Assembly: GCA_022559845.1 (NCBI GenBank)
Contig: CM040126.1
Span: forward strand, 127,944,886 to 128,008,885
Source: Amorphophallus konjac
Taxonomy: Eukaryota > Streptophyta > Magnoliopsida > Alismatales > Araceae
Reading direction: 5' to 3'
Length of the DNA stretch: 64,000 nt
Shown here: piece by piece, positions 22,043 to 35,200 of the stretch
Position numbering within the stretch: position 1 is the first letter of the stretch
Layout of the letters: every line of letters begins with the position of its first letter
Notes under the pieces: generated by a model
The model's input: only the letters and a program-made list of their open reading frames with translations
What the model was told of the DNA's origin: nothing
The model's database searches: none
Position numbers and translations under genes: made by a program

Positions 22043-22583
22043 CTTTTCTCTCTCTCCCCATCTCATTTCTCTCTTCTCTCCCTCTCTCTTCTCACGCTCT
22101 CTCCTCTCTCCCTCTCTCTCCGGCGGCCGACGGGGTGGAGCGTGGGCGAGGCGGGGACGGCGCGGGCGAGGCACAAGCGAGGATGGATGAGGATAGAGGC
22201 GGTGGAGGCGTGGTGAAGCTCGGTCGTGGGTTCGTAGAACGGCGAGGCTTCAACGGCGTTTTCTTCGTGGACCGACGTCCACGACGCGTCGTTTCTTCGG
22301 TGGAGGTAGGGAGATGGACCCTCAACCCGCGTACCTCATTTCCCGCGAGTTTCGTAGGCCGTGGTGAGCCGAGCGGGCTAAACGGGGTGATTTGGGGAAA
22401 ATGCATGTTTTTGGGGGAGTGAGCCGAATCTTGTGTTTTGATCGTATTTTTGGGGTTTAAATGGGTCCCCTCAGTGCTAGGGAGGTTGGGGAATGTTTCC
22501 CCCTTTGTTTCCCCATCACCCGTGGGTGATCGGGGCGTGGAATGGATTTCTTCGTGGTTCTCACCGTGTTTCGGGCGCGGACT

Positions 22584-22835
22584 GAGAACGTGCTACCCTT
22601 AGGTAGCGCGTTCTTGATGGTCGCGTTGCCCCGATGGGGCGCGTTCATCGGAGAAGATGAACAGTAAGGCGGTTCGGGTCGCGCCTTACACCCCCAGCGC
22701 GTTCTTGTTGTCACGCTATAGGATCATAGCGCGACCTGGTCTGGTCGCGCTATGGACCTGTAGCGCGTTCTTGTTGAACGCGCTAGGTATGTATAGTGCG
22801 TTCTGACTGAACGCGCTATGCACATGTAGCGCGTT
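22584..22835 (+). repeat. Stem-loop array with TAGCGCG core in LTR1
   Basis: Successive inverted repeats: GAACGTGCTACC/GGTAGCGCGTTC (22584-22614, one mispair), GCCCC/GGGGC (about 22628-22640), GTTCATC/GATGAAC (22643-22662), AAGGCG/CGCCTT (22666-22687), AGCGCG/CACGCT (22696-22717), CATAGCGCGACC/GGTCGCGCTATG (22725-22754, perfect 12 bp), TAGCGCGTTC/GAACGCGCTA (22761-22785, perfect 10 bp), and TAGTGCGTTC/GAACGCGCTA (22794-22818). Loops are 3-10 nt. The array recurs in LTR2 (27860-28113) and LTR3 (33145-33398). Confidence 0.85.
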
Positions 22836-24952
22836 CTGGGAGGTGACCAGCCGGGTTGCCCGGGGCGGGCGGTCTGCGGCTGATCGCGCTCCCCTTGGGC
22901 CATGTGTGTCCCGGACACCTCGTGGAGTTCCGTGACCGTGTCTTTGGGCGTCCGGAGGTCCGTTTACTTTGATTAGTGTCCCCGTGAGTTTAAGGGTCTG
23001 GGTGACCTTCTAGCGTTCCGATTGTGTTGTGTTGGTCTACCGGTCGACCCGGTTGTGACCCAGTGGTCGATCTTTGCCCTCGTGAGTGTCCCGGACACCC
23101 CGTGGGTTTCGTTACCGTATTTTTGGGTGTCTGGAAGTACCGTGTTACCTCGATAAGCATGCCCTTGGGCTTGGCGGGTCCGGGTGACCCCAGGTGTTCC
23201 GGGCTTCCGGGTTCTTGCTAGATCGAGTCACCGTGTATCGGTGTGAGTGCGGCGAGGTTTCCCCGCAGGTTGTGGTTTCTCCGGGAGTTGGTTTTGAGTG
23301 GGCCATGTGTGTGGCCTCGGTCTACGAGTCCAGTTGCCCAGCCTGGTGCTGGAGGGTTCTCGCTTTTCCCAGGGTTGGGAAATCGGTGTGGCAGCTTACA
23401 GCCTACCTTGGGAATCGTGCTTCTGTGGTTTCCGCGTAGGCCGTGCCTATGGCCTGTGAACCGCGAGTCCATGTCCTAACTTGGGACTAGAGGTCTCCTG
23501 AGTTCCCAGGTGGGGGAATGGTCTCGGCGATTGCGATTCGCCTCGTGAGTCATCGCATTGTGGCTTTTGGACCTAGGGATTAGGCCAGATTGACAGCTCA
23601 GTGCTGTCGTGTGCAACGGTCTTGACCCCGAGTCTTGTGACTCAAACGCCGTTGGGTTTCGTAGGTCTAGTGGACCATCTGTAGTCTGGTGGCGTCGTGC
23701 CACCTGTTACTCCATGTTACTCGCAATGGGTGCGTGCGTGGTTTTCTGTGTCCACGTTCTGTGACACGTCCACTAGTCGTAGCTTTCCCACGGCACGCGT
23801 GTGCTGGCTCGCCTGGGAGTGGCTGAGCAGCGTACCCGAGAGAGGCGGTGAGTAGGCTGGTTACCACAGGGCCCCCGCGTACTTCCGAGTCCGGGTTTAG
23901 GGGGAAATACCAGCTAGAGGATAGGCCTAGGGCGTACGGTCTGAGTGTGCACATGAGGTTGGGGGCGTCGGACGGCGCCGGCAGGCGCGACCCCAACTAG
24001 TCCTTGTTCGGTGGTATTGGTTACTGTGTGTGTCTGAGTCTCACGCCCGGGGCGTCATAGCTAGACACTTGTGACGCGGTGTAAGACGTCAGGGGACACA
24101 GCCGGTCGTTCTTCTAGTGGGTGGTGCTCCTGTCACGTGACGTGGGTTATCGTGCACCGGGTTTTGTTTCTGTCCGCGGGACGAGACTTCGTGAGTGGTT
24201 TCGGGAGTGTTCCCGGAGTCGAGGTCTGGGGTTTCCGGTGAGCGTCACTGAGGGCCTTTCTCCAGACAGTGTTGTGTTCACGACGGTGAGGTCGTGACCG
24301 TGTGGTTTTGGCTCAGGCCCTTTTTCGGAGGGCAGGCCTCCGCTACAGAGGTAGCGTGGCATTTTCCTAGTAGCATGGCTAGGGCGGTTCGTGTCTGGTG
24401 GTCCCCGATCATGGGATCGGGTGGTCGGGTGCGTGGCTTGGTTGTCCCCCCGACGGGAGACTGGGTCGTGTTTTCTGGTACAGTAGGAGTAGCTGTAGTG
24501 CCGAGTTTTGACCGGCCACCGATTTGTTGTTCCTGCTGTAGTTGTAGCTCTCCTTTCCGCTACCGCCGTTGTTTCCGGTTGGGGTTCCGCGGGATCCCTA
24601 CTGAGTCTCTGTTTTGGAGACTCATTCCCTGCTTTTCAGGTGTGGCGGTTCTTCCTCGTGGTTCGAGAGTGCGGAGCGGAGGTTCTCAGTTGCCAGCTTG
24701 CCGGGCCGAGTGTTCACTTGGCATGTGGTACGTTTTACTACTTTAGACTGTACTTTCTGTTGGACTGCACTCGGTTGTAGCTGTAGTTATTTATTTATTT
24801 CTGTTAATTGTTGAATTGTCCTGCTTTATTTTCTATTTCTTTGTGCCTCCACACTCCTTTTAGCCCTTTCGAGCCCTCCCGGCTCGTGGGCGGCGGTTCG
24901 AGTCTCGGGTTATCGGGCCTTCCTGGTAATCGGATTCTCGGGCCGTCACAGC

Positions 24953-24964
24953 TGGTATCAGAGC
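24953..24964 (+). promoter_or_regulatory. Primer binding site of interior 1 (initiator tRNA-Met type)
   Basis: TGGTATCAGAGC lies 2 bp after the LTR1 end. It is the standard plant retroelement site complementary to the 3' end of initiator tRNA-Met. Confidence 0.95.
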
Positions 24965-26955
24965 GTGGTTGTGGACGTACATGGGAATTCGAGATATTGC
25001 AGTGATCAGAGTCCGTAAGGTCCAGTACAGTCAGCAGTTGGCATAGGGATTCGTGCGTGTTTTCTGCTTTGTTTCTCGCTTGAGAGCTTGAGTGCGCTGT
25101 GCGGCGCTGTGAAGGTGGTTGCTGTCCGCGGCTTTCGTGCCAGCATGGGGTCTAAGGATCGAGGTCGAGAGCTTTCTCCCTTGAGTGGTAACCCTGGTCG
25201 TGTTGCGTTGGGCAGAGGTTGCCGGCGGGCGTGTTGAAGTTCGGGGGATTGTAGCGGTGGTGCATCGAGAGATGTTGTGATCATGGTCCGACGGGACACT
25301 TGGTAGGTGTTGTCGGAGGAGCTGACCTGACGTGGTGATGGTTTCCTTGGTGCTGGAAGGTGCTGTTCCCAGCATGCGCGAGGCTCGAGGTCAGGTCGAA
25401 TGTGGAGTTTTCATTCCGTTGGTCGGAGGTGTGATTGGGTTCTCCTTTGGTTGGAGAGAATCGTGTTTGGCTAAGGTTCGTCGTCTTGCAGTGTGTGTCT
25501 GGATTGGTTGGCCTCAGTGTGCCATGAAGTCCGTGCGAGACGTGACCCGCATTTTGGCAAGGTGGTTGCCTGTGAGAAGCGTTGCCCATTCCCTGATGTG
25601 TAAGGGTGTTGGCGCTGTTCCGGAAGGACGAGTGCCGGTTGGGCGGTGAGCGCGAGATTTGCGGTTGGTGTTGTGGTTTTCGATGTGTGGAGGATAGGAG
25701 TCTGCAGGGTTGCAGATGGTTGTCGGGATGGCGGATCCCGAGTTGGCGTTGTGGTGGCTGTGTATGTGGATCAGAGTGCGCGGATCGTGGCGTTGGTTAC
25801 TGCTGGCATATTTCTGAGGAAGTGTAGAGCAACGGAGGATTGGTTCATCGGTGTGTGTTGTCTCCGGCGGCGTGAGACGTGTTGTTGCCGTGCCTTTGCT
25901 TGAGATATGGTGGTTTATGGCATTGGCAGGTGTCCATTTGGATTGATCGAAGGATTTGATGAGACCAGATGGAAGAGCGACGCCTATGGGCGGAGGTCTT
26001 TTTCGTGAGATCGGCGTCAGAGAGTGGTCTCTGATGAGACGTTAACGTGGGATATTGATCCTCCATCTGCGACCAGCAAGGGAGGATTCCCCGTAAGTCT
26101 TAGTCGAGTGACGTGAAGACCGAGGAGAGATGGAGTCATTGGGTCCCGCCGTGCTCCCCTGAAGGGTAGAGTTGGCGCGGGGATCCATCTGGATATAGTG
26201 GTAGTCTGTGCGAGAGTCAACAGATGGCTTGCCGAGGTTTGAAATGTTCCCTTCGGATCTGGTGGAGGACCTGGAAAGAAGGAAGAACCTGAGCAAGCGG
26301 AGGTTTCCTGTTGACAAATGTCTGGTGACCAGCGGATGGTCTTTTCAGAGACAGAAGATGATGGTTGTTGGGGCTCGAGCGTGGCGACAGCCGTGTGCTA
26401 ACGAGACCTAGGGTGGCTGTTTCCGAGATGTGCCTTTCCGGACGGGATCTGGGTTGAGGTGACTCTCAGTGCTAAGGTGACTCTCGGTGCTGAGCTGTTG
26501 TTCTGGTTGCAGTCTGCTGAGATGGCTGCGCGAGCTGGTGGAGGCTCTGTTTTGGTTGTTCCCTTGAGAAGGGTGTGCGACCGGTCAGCTGGTTGTGAAG
26601 TTGATGTGTGTTTTGTCTGCCGACCATTGGATGGATTGGTAGCTGTTTCTCGTGTCGAGGGTGTGTTTCCTCGATAGGCGAGATGGTGGCAGCAATGCCG
26701 TGAGTGGTTTCCGTTGTGTCCGAGGTGATACCAGACTTGTGCCCTTGTGTTATGCCTGCTCTGGTGGCCGGTGTATGCGCGGTGTGCGGAGCGTGGCATT
26801 GTTCGTGATTATGGTCTGGCTGTATCCCTCATGATCGGTGCTTCTGCGAGAATTGAGGTTTTTCTATGTTGGGGCCCTGGCAGCGCTGTCAGTTGGTGGA
26901 GGCGTTCTTCCCCTGTGACTTGGTGCTAGTCCTGAATTTCGAGGATGAAATTTCT

Positions 26956-26970
26956 TTAAGGGGGGAGGGC
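26956..26970 (+). promoter_or_regulatory. Polypurine tract before LTR2
   Basis: TTAAGGGGGGAGGGC abuts the TG of LTR2. It is preceded by the conserved GAATTTCGAGGA...GAAATTT block at about 26934-26953. Confidence 0.85.
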
Positions 26971-29900
26971 TGTAATGCCCCGGATTTTTTAGATCCTTGT
27001 TCGTGGGTCCCGGATCTGGTTTCTCGAAGTGTCCGACTCCGTTGTGTCCGAAATTTTGTTTCGGACATCTTTCGTGTTCGGATCGGCACGATCCGGAGTT
27101 GTTTCGGAGGCCCGGAAGCGTTCCGCGGCTTTTCCACGTGTGTTTTCTGATTCCCGGTGTGTATTTCGGTAATTCCTTCGGAACCTTGTTGCGGGTGAAC
27201 CGGGCCGTTCACCAGGGCGCGAGTGGTACCGTTGCGATCGGTGAGTTCCGAAGATCGCGGAAACGTGATTTTTTATTTTTCGGTATTTTTGAGAATTTCC
27301 GGATTTTCTTTATATAACCTTTTCTCTCTCTCCCCATCTCATTTCTCTCTTCTCTCCCTCTCTCTTCTCACGCTCTCTCCTCTCTCCCTCTCTCTCCGGC
27401 GGCCGACGGGGTGGAGCGTGGGCGAGGCGGGGACGGCGCGGGCGAGGCACAGGCGAGGATGGATGAGGATCGAGGCGGTGGAGGCGTGGTAAAGCTCGGC
27501 CGTGGGTTCGTAGAACGGCGAGGCTTCAACGGCGTTTTCTTCTTGGATCGGCGTCCACGGCGCGTCGTTTCTTCGGTGGAGGTAGGGAGATGGACCCTCA
27601 ACCCGCGTACCTCATTTCCCGCGAGTTTCGTAGGTCGTGGTGAGCCGAGCGGGCTAAACGGGGTGATTTGGGAAAAATGCATGTTTTTGGGGGAGTGAGC
27701 CGAATCTTATGTTTTGATCGTGTTTTTGGGGTTTAAATGGGTCCCCTCAGTGCTAGGGAGGTTGGGGAATGTTTCCCCCTTTGTTTCCCCAACACCCGGG
27801 GGTGATCGGGGCGTGGAATGGATTTCTTCGTGGTTCTCACCGTGTTTCAGGCGCGGACTGAGAACGCGCTACCCTCAGGTAGCGCGTTCTCGATGGTTTC
27901 GCTGCCCCGACGGGGCGCGTTCATCGGAGAAGATGAACAGTAAGGCGGTTCGGGTCGCGCCTTACACCCCCAGCGCGTTCTTGTTGTCGCGCTATAGGAT
28001 CATAACGCGACCTGGTCTGGTCGCGCTATGGACCTGTAGCGTGTTCTTGTTGAACGCGCTAGGTATGTATAGCGCGTTCTGACTGAACGCGCTATGCACA
28101 TGTAGCGCGTTCTGGGAGGTGACCAGCCGGGCTGCCCGGGGCGGCCGGTCTGCGGCTGATCGCGCTCCCCTTGGGCCGTGTGTGTCCCGGACACCCCGTG
28201 GAGTTCCGTGACCGTGTCTTTGGGCGTCCGGAGGTCCGTTTACTTTGATTAGTGTCTCCGTGAGTTTAAGGGTCTGGGTGACCTTCTAGCGTTCCGATTG
28301 TGTTGTGTTGGTCTATCGGTCGACCCGGTTGTGACCCAGTGGTCGATCTTTGGCCTCGTGAGTGTCCCGGACACCCCGTGAGTTTCATTACCATATTTTT
28401 GGGTGTCTGGAAGTACCGTGTTATCTCGATAAGTGTGCCCTTGGGCTTGGCGGGTCCGGGTGACCCCAGGTGTTCCGGGCTTCCGGGTTCTTGCTAGATC
28501 GAGTCATCGTGTATCGGTGTGAGTGCGGCGAGATTTCCCCCACGTCGTGGTTTCTCCGGGAGTTGGTTTTGAGTGAGCCATGTGTGTGGCCTCGGTCTGC
28601 GAGTCCAGTTGCCCAGCCTGGTGCTGGAGGGTTCTCGCTTTTCCCAGGGTTGGGAAATCGGTGTGGCAGCTTGCGGGCTGCCTTGGGAATTGTGCTTCTG
28701 TGGTTTCCGCGTAGGCCGTGCCTATGGCCTGTGAACTGCGAGTCCATGTCCTAACTTGGGACTGGAGGTCTCCTGAGTTCCCAGGTGGGGGAATGGTCTC
28801 GGCGATTGCGATTCGCCTCGTGAGTCATCGCATTGTGGTTTTTGGACCGAGGGATTAGGCCAGATTGACAGCTCAGTGCTGTCGTGTGCAACGGTCTTGA
28901 CCCCGAGTCTTGTGACTCAAAGGCCGTTGGGTTTCGTAGGTCTAGTGGACCATCTGTAGTCTGGTGGCGTCGTGCCACCTGTTACTCCATGTTACTCGCA
29001 ATGGGTGCGTGCGTGGTTTTCTGTGTCCACGTTCTGTGACACGTCCACTAGTCGTAGCTTTCCCACGGCACGCGTGTGCTGGCTCGCCTGGGAGTGGCTG
29101 AGCGGCGTACCCGAGAGAGGCGGTGAGTAGGCTGGTTACCGCAGGGCCCCCGCGTACTTCCGAGTCCGGGTTTAGGGGGAAATACCAGCTAGAGGACAGG
29201 CCTAGGGCGTACGGTCTGAGTGTGCACACAAGGTTGGGGGTGTCGGACGGCGCCGGCAGGCGCAACCCCAACTAGTCCTTGTTCTGTGGTACTGGTTACT
29301 GTGTGTGTCTGAGTCTCATGCCCGGGGCGTCGTAGCTAGACACTTGTGACGCGGTGTAAGACGTCAGGGGACGCAGCCGGTCGTTCTTCTAGTGGGTGGT
29401 GCTCCTGTCACATGACGTGGGTTGTCGTGCACCGGGTTTTGTTTCTGTCCGTGGGACGGGACTTCGTGAGTGGTTTCGGGAGTGTTCCCGGAGTCGAGGT
29501 CTGGGGTTTCCGGTGAGCGTCACCGAGGGCCTTTCTCCAGATAGTGTTGTGTTCACGACGGTGAGGTCGTGACCGTGTTCCCTGACCGTGTGGTTTTGGC
29601 TCAGACCCTTTTTCGGAGGGCAGGCCTCCGCTACAGAGGTAGCGTGGCATTTTCCTAGTAGCATGGCTAGGGTGGTTCGTGTCTGGTGGTCCCCGATCGT
29701 GGGATCGGGTGGTCGGGTGCGTGGCTTGGTTGTCCCCCCGACGGGAGACTGGGTCGTGTTTTCTGGTACAGTAGGAGTAGCTGTAGTGCCGAGTTTTGAC
29801 CGGCCACCGGTTTGCTGTTCCTGCTGTAGTTGTAGCTCTCCTTTCCGCTACCGCCGTTGTTTCCGGTTGGGGTTCCGCGGGATCCCTGCTGAGTCTCTAT

Positions 29901-30238
29901 TTTGGAGACTCATTCCCTACTTTTCAGGTGTGGCGGTTCTTCCTCGTGGTTCGAGAGTGCGGAGCGGAGGTTCTCAGTTGCCAGCTTGCCGGGCCGAGTG
30001 TTCACTTGGCATGTGGTACATTTTACTGCTTTAGAGTGTACTTTCTGTTGGACTGGACTCTGTTGTAGCTGTAGTTGTTTATTTATTTCTGTTAATTATT
30101 GAATTATTCTACTTTATTTTCTATTTCTTTGTGCCTCCACACTCCTTTTAGCCCTTTCGAGCCCTCCCGGCTCGTGGGTGGCGGTTTGAGTCTCGGGTTA
30201 TCGGGCCTTCCCGATAATCGGATTCTCGGGCCGTCACA
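26971..30238 (+). repeat. LTR2 of the concatemer
   Basis: TG...CA bounded, 3268 bp, nearly identical to LTR1 and LTR3. Its first stem-loop is perfect over 13 bp (AGAACGCGCTACC/GGTAGCGCGTTCT at 27861-27890), whereas LTR1 carries a mispair. It serves as the 3' LTR of unit 1 and the 5' LTR of unit 2. Confidence 0.92.
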
Positions 30239-32258
30239 ACTGGTATCAGAGCGTGGTTGTGGACGTACATGAGAATTCGAGATATTGCAGTGATCAGAGT
30301 CCGTAAGGTCCAGTACAGTCAGCAGTTGGCATAGGGATTCATGCATGTTTTCCGCTTTGTTTCTCGCTTGAGAGCTTGAGTGTGCTGTGCGGCGCTGTGA
30401 TGGTGGTTGCTGTCCGCGGCTTTCGTGCCAGTATGGGGTCTAAGGATCGAGGTCGAGAGCTTTCTCCCTTGAGTGGTGGCCCTGGTCGTGTTGCGTTGGG
30501 CAGAGGTTGCCGGCGGGCGTGTTGCAGTTCGGGGGATTGTAGCGGTGGTGCATCGAGAGATGTTGTGATCATGGTCCGACGGGACACTTGGTAGGTGTTG
30601 TCGGAGGAGCTGACCTAACGTGGTGATGGTTTCCTTGGTGCTGGAAGGTGCTATTCCCAACCTGCGCGACGCTCGAGGTCAGGTCGAATGTGGAGTTTTC
30701 ATTCCGTTGGTCGGAGGTGTGATTGGGTTCTCCTTTGGTTGGAGAGAATCGTGTTTGGCTAAGGTTCGTCGTCTTGCATTGTGTGTCCGGATTGGTTGGC
30801 CTCGGTGTGCCATGAAGTCTGTGCGAGACGTGACCCGTGTTTTGGCAAGGTGGTTGCCTGTGAGAAGCGTTGCCCGTTCCCTGATGTGTAAGGGTGTTGG
30901 CGCTGTTCCGGAAGGACGAGTGCCGGTTGGGCGGTGTACGCGAGATTTGCGGTTGGTGTTGTGGTTTCCGATGTGTGGAGGATCGGAGTCTGCGGGGTTG
31001 CAGATGGTTGTCGGGATGGCGGATCCCGAGTTGGCGTTGTGGTGGCTGTGTATGTGGATCAGAGTGCGCGGATCGTGGCGTTGGTTGCTGCTGGCAGATT
31101 TCTGAGGAAGTGTAGAGCAACGGAGGATTGGTTCATCGGTGTGTGTTGTCTCCGGCGGCGTGAGACGTGTTGTTACCGTGCCTTTGCTTGAGATATGGTG
31201 GTTTATGGCATTGGCAGGTTTCCATTTGGATTGATCGAAGGATTTGATGAGACCAGATGGAAGAGCGACGCCTATGGGCGGAGGTCTTTTTCGTGAGACC
31301 GGCGTCAGAGAGTGGTCTCTGATGAGACGTTGACGTGGGATATTGATCCTCCGTCTGCGACCAGCGAGGGAGGATTCCCCGTAAGTCTTAGTCGAGTGAC
31401 GTGAAGACCGAGGAGAGATGGAGTCATTGGGTCCCGCCGTGCTCCCCTGAAGGGTAGAGTTGGCGCGGGGATCCATCTGGATATAGTGGTAGTCTGTGCG
31501 AGAGTCAACAGATGGCTTGCCGAGGTTTGAAATGTTCCCTTCGGATCTGGTGGAGGACCAGAAAAGAAGGAAGAACCTGAGCAAGCGGAGGTTTCCTGTT
31601 GACAAATGTCTGGTGACCAGCGGATGGTCTTTTCAGAGACAGAAGATGATGGTTGTTGGGGCTCGAGCGTGGCGACAGCCGTGTGCTTACGAGACCTAGG
31701 GTGGCTGTTTCCGAGATGTGCCTTTCCGGACGGGATCTGGGTTGAGGTGACTCTCAGTGCTAAGGTGACTCTCGGTGCTGAGCTGTTGTTCTGGTTGCAG
31801 TCTGCTGAGATGGCTGCGCGAGCTGGTGGAGGATCTGTTCTGGTTGTTCCCTTGAGAAGGGTGTGCGACCGGTCAGCTGGTTGTGAAGTTGATGTGTGTT
31901 TTGTCTGCCGACCATTGGATGGATTGGTAGCTGTTTCTCGTGTCGAGGGTGTGTTTCCTCGATAGGCGAGATGGTGGTAGCAATGCCATGAGTGGTTTCC
32001 GTTGTGTCCGAGGTGATACCAGACTTGTGCCCTTGTGTTATGCCTGCTCTGGTGGCCGGTGTGTGCGCGGTGTGCGGAGCGTGGCATTGTTTGTGATTAT
32101 GGTCTGGCTGTATCCCTCATGATCGGTGCTTCTGCGAGAATTGAGGTTTTTCTATGTTGGGGCCCTGGCAGCGCTGTCAGTTGGTGGAGGCGTTCTTCCC
32201 CTGTGACTTGGTGCTACTCCTGAATTTCGAGGACGAAATTTCTTTAAGGGGGGAGGGC
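30239..32258 (+). other. Interior 2 of the concatemer (noncoding)
   Basis: Same length (2020 bp) and order as interior 1. The primer site TGGTATCAGAGC is at 30241-30252 and the purine tract at about 32244-32258. The short frame MGSKDRGRELSPLSG starts at 30433 and here runs to 30594. No pol domain is visible. Confidence 0.8.
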
Positions 32259-35200
32259 TGTAATGCCCCGGATTTTTCAGATCCTTGTTCGTGGGTCTCG
32301 GATCTGGTTTCTCGAAGTGTCCAACTCCGTTGTGTCTGAAATTTCATTTCGGACACCTTTCGTGTTCGGATCGGCACGATCCGGAGTTGTTTCGGAGGCC
32401 CGGAAGCGTTCCGCGGCTTTTCCGCGTGTATTTTCTGATTCCCAGTGTGTGTTTCGATAATTCCTTCGGAACCTCGTTGCGGGTGAACCGGGCCGTTCAC
32501 CAGGGCGCGAGTGGTACCGTTGCGATCGGTGCGTTCCGAAAATCGCGGAAACGTTATTTTCTATTTTTCGGTATTTTTGAGAATTTTCAGATTTTCTATA
32601 TATAACCTTTTCTCTCTCTCCCCATCTCATTTCTCTCTTCTCTCCCTCTCTTCTCACGCTCTCTCCTCTCTCCCTCTCTCTCCGGCGGCCGACGGGGTGG
32701 AGCGTGGGCGAGGCGGGGACGGCGCGGGCAAGGCACGGGCGAGGATGGATGAGGATCGAGGCGGTGGAGGCGTGGTGAAGCTCGGCCGTGGGTTCGTAGA
32801 ACGGCGAGGCTTCAACGGCGTTTTCTTCGTGGACCGGAGTCCACGGCACGTCGTTTCTTCGGTGGAGGTAGGGAGATGGACCCTCAACCCGCGTACCTCA
32901 TTTCTCGCGAGTTTCGTAGGCCGTGGTGAGCCGAGCGGGCTAAACGGGGTGATTTGGGAAAAATGCATGTTTTTGGGGGAGTGAGCCGAATCTTGTGTTT
33001 TGATCGTATTTTTGGGGTTTAAATGGGTCCCCTCAGTGCTAGGGAGGTTGGGGAATGTTTCCCCCTTTGTTTCCCCATCACCCGGGGGTGATCGGGGCGT
33101 GGAATGGATTTCTTCGTGGTTCTCACCGTGTTTCGGGCGCGGACTGAGAACGCGCTACCCTCAGGTAGCGCGTTCTCGATGGTCGCGTTGCCCCGACGGG
33201 GCGCATTCATCGGAGAAGATGAACAGTAAGGCGGTTCGGGTCGCGCCTTACACCCCCAGCGCGTTCTTGTTGTCGCGCTATAGGATCATAGCGCGACCTG
33301 GTCTGGTCGCGCTATGGACCTGTAGCGCGTTCTTGTTGAACGTGCTAGGTATGTATAGCGCGTTCTGACTTAACGCGCTATGCACATGTAGCGCATTCTG
33401 GGAGGTGACCAGCCGGGCTGCCCGGGGCGGGCGGTCTGCGGCTGATCGCGCTCCCCTTGGGCCGTGTGTGTCCCGGATACCCCGTGGAGTTTCGTGACCG
33501 TGTCTTTGGGTGTCCGGAGGTCCGTTTACTTTGATTAGTGTCCCCGTGAGTTTAAGGGTCTGGGTGACCTTCTAGCGTTCCGATTGTGTTGTGTTGGTCT
33601 ACCGGTCGACCCGGTTGTGACCCAGTGGTCGATCTTTGGCCTCGTGAGTGTCCCGGACACCCCGTGGGTTTCGTTACCGTATTTTTGGGTGTCTGGAAGT
33701 ACCGTGTTACCTCGATAAGCGTGCCCTTGGGCTTGGCGGGTCCGGGTGACCCTAGGTGTTTCGGGCTTCCGGGTTCTTGCTAGATCGAGTCACCCTGTAT
33801 CGGTGTGAGTGCGGCGATGTTTCCCCGCACGTCGTGGTTTCTCCGGGAGTTGGTTTTGAGTGGGCCATGTGTGTGGCCTCGATCTGCGAGTCCAGTTGCC
33901 CAGCCTGGTGCTGGAGGGTTCTCGCTTTTCCCAGGGTTGGGAAATCGGTGTGGCAGCTTGCAGCCTGCCTTGGGAATCGTGCTTCTGTGGTTTCCGCGTA
34001 GGCCGTGCCTATGGCCTGTGAACCGCGAGTCCATGTCCTAACTTGGGACTAGAGGTCTCCTGAGTTCCCAGGTGGGGGAATGGTCTCGGCGATTACGATT
34101 CGCCTCGTGAGTCATCGCATTGTGGTTTTTGGACCTAGGGATTAGGCCAGATTGACAGCTCAGTGCTGTCGTGTGCAACGGTCTTGACCCCGAGTCTTGT
34201 GACTCAAAGGCCGTTGGGTTTCGTAGGTCTAGTGGACCATCTGTAGTCTGGTGGCGTCGTGCCACCTGTTACTCCATGTTACTCGCAATGGGTGCGTGCG
34301 TGGTTTTCTGTGTCCACGTTCTGTGACACGTCCACTAGTCGTAGCTTTCCCACGGCACGCGTGTGCTGGCTCACCTGGGAGTGGCTGAGCGGCGTACCCG
34401 AGAGAGGCGGTGAGTAGGCTGGTTACCGCAGGGCCCCCGCGTACTTCCGAGTCTGGGTTTAGGGGGAAATACCAGCTAGAGGATAGGCCTAGGGCGTACG
34501 GTCTGAGTGTGCACATGAGGTTGGGGGCGTCGGACGGCGCCGGCAGGCGCGACCCCAACTAGTCCTTGTTTTGTGGTACTGGTTACTGTGTGTGTCTGAG
34601 TCTCACGCCCGGGGCGTCGTAGCTAGACACTTGTGACCCAGTGTAAGATGTCAGGGGACGCAGCTGGTCGTTCTTCTAGTGGGTGGTGCTCCTGTCACGT
34701 GACGTGGGTTGTCGTGCACCGGGTTTTGTTTCTGTCCGTGGGACGGGACTTCGTGAGTGGTTTCGGGAGTGTTCCCGGAGTCGAGGTCTGGGGTTTCCGG
34801 TGAGCGTCACCGAGGGCCTTTCTCCAGACAGTGTTGTGTTCACGACGGTGAGGTCGTGACCGTGTGGTTTTGGCTCAGGCCCTTTTTCGGAGGGCAGGCC
34901 TCCGCTACAGAGGTAGCGTGGCGTTTTCCTAGTAGCATGGCTAGGGCGGTTCGTGTCTGGTGGTCCCCGATCGTGGGATCGGGTGGTCGGGTGCGTGGCT
35001 TGGTTGTCCCCCCGACGGGAGACTGGGTCATGTTTTCTGGTACAGTAGGAGTAGCTGTAGTGCCGAGTTTTGACCGGCCACCGGTTTGCTGTTCTTGCTG
35101 TAGTTGTAGCTCTCCTTTCCGCTACCGCCGTTGTTTCCGGTTGGGGTTCCGCGGGATCCCTGCTGAGTCTCTATTTTGGAGACTCATTCCCTGCTTTTCA

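Larger units (their letters stand above)
21695..24950 (+). repeat. LTR1 of the concatemer
   Basis: TG...CA bounded, 3256 bp. A TATA box lies at about 22032-22041 and is followed by a CT-rich start region (22048-22120). A stem-loop cluster lies at 22584-22835, downstream of the TATA box. Confidence 0.92.
24951..26970 (+). other. Interior 1 of the concatemer (noncoding)
   Basis: No capsid, protease, RT or integrase motif is visible in any frame. A short frame at 25145-25237 starts MGSKDRGRELSPLSG and is conserved in interior 2, which may be a remnant of a gag start. The remainder is GT-rich with stops in all frames. Confidence 0.75.

Noticed and set aside
22092..22406. Conserved 95-104-codon frames in each concatemer LTR (both strands)
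   Set aside because: Both strands are open because of GC-rich composition. Conservation reflects recent copying of the LTR, and no start context or domain supports translation.
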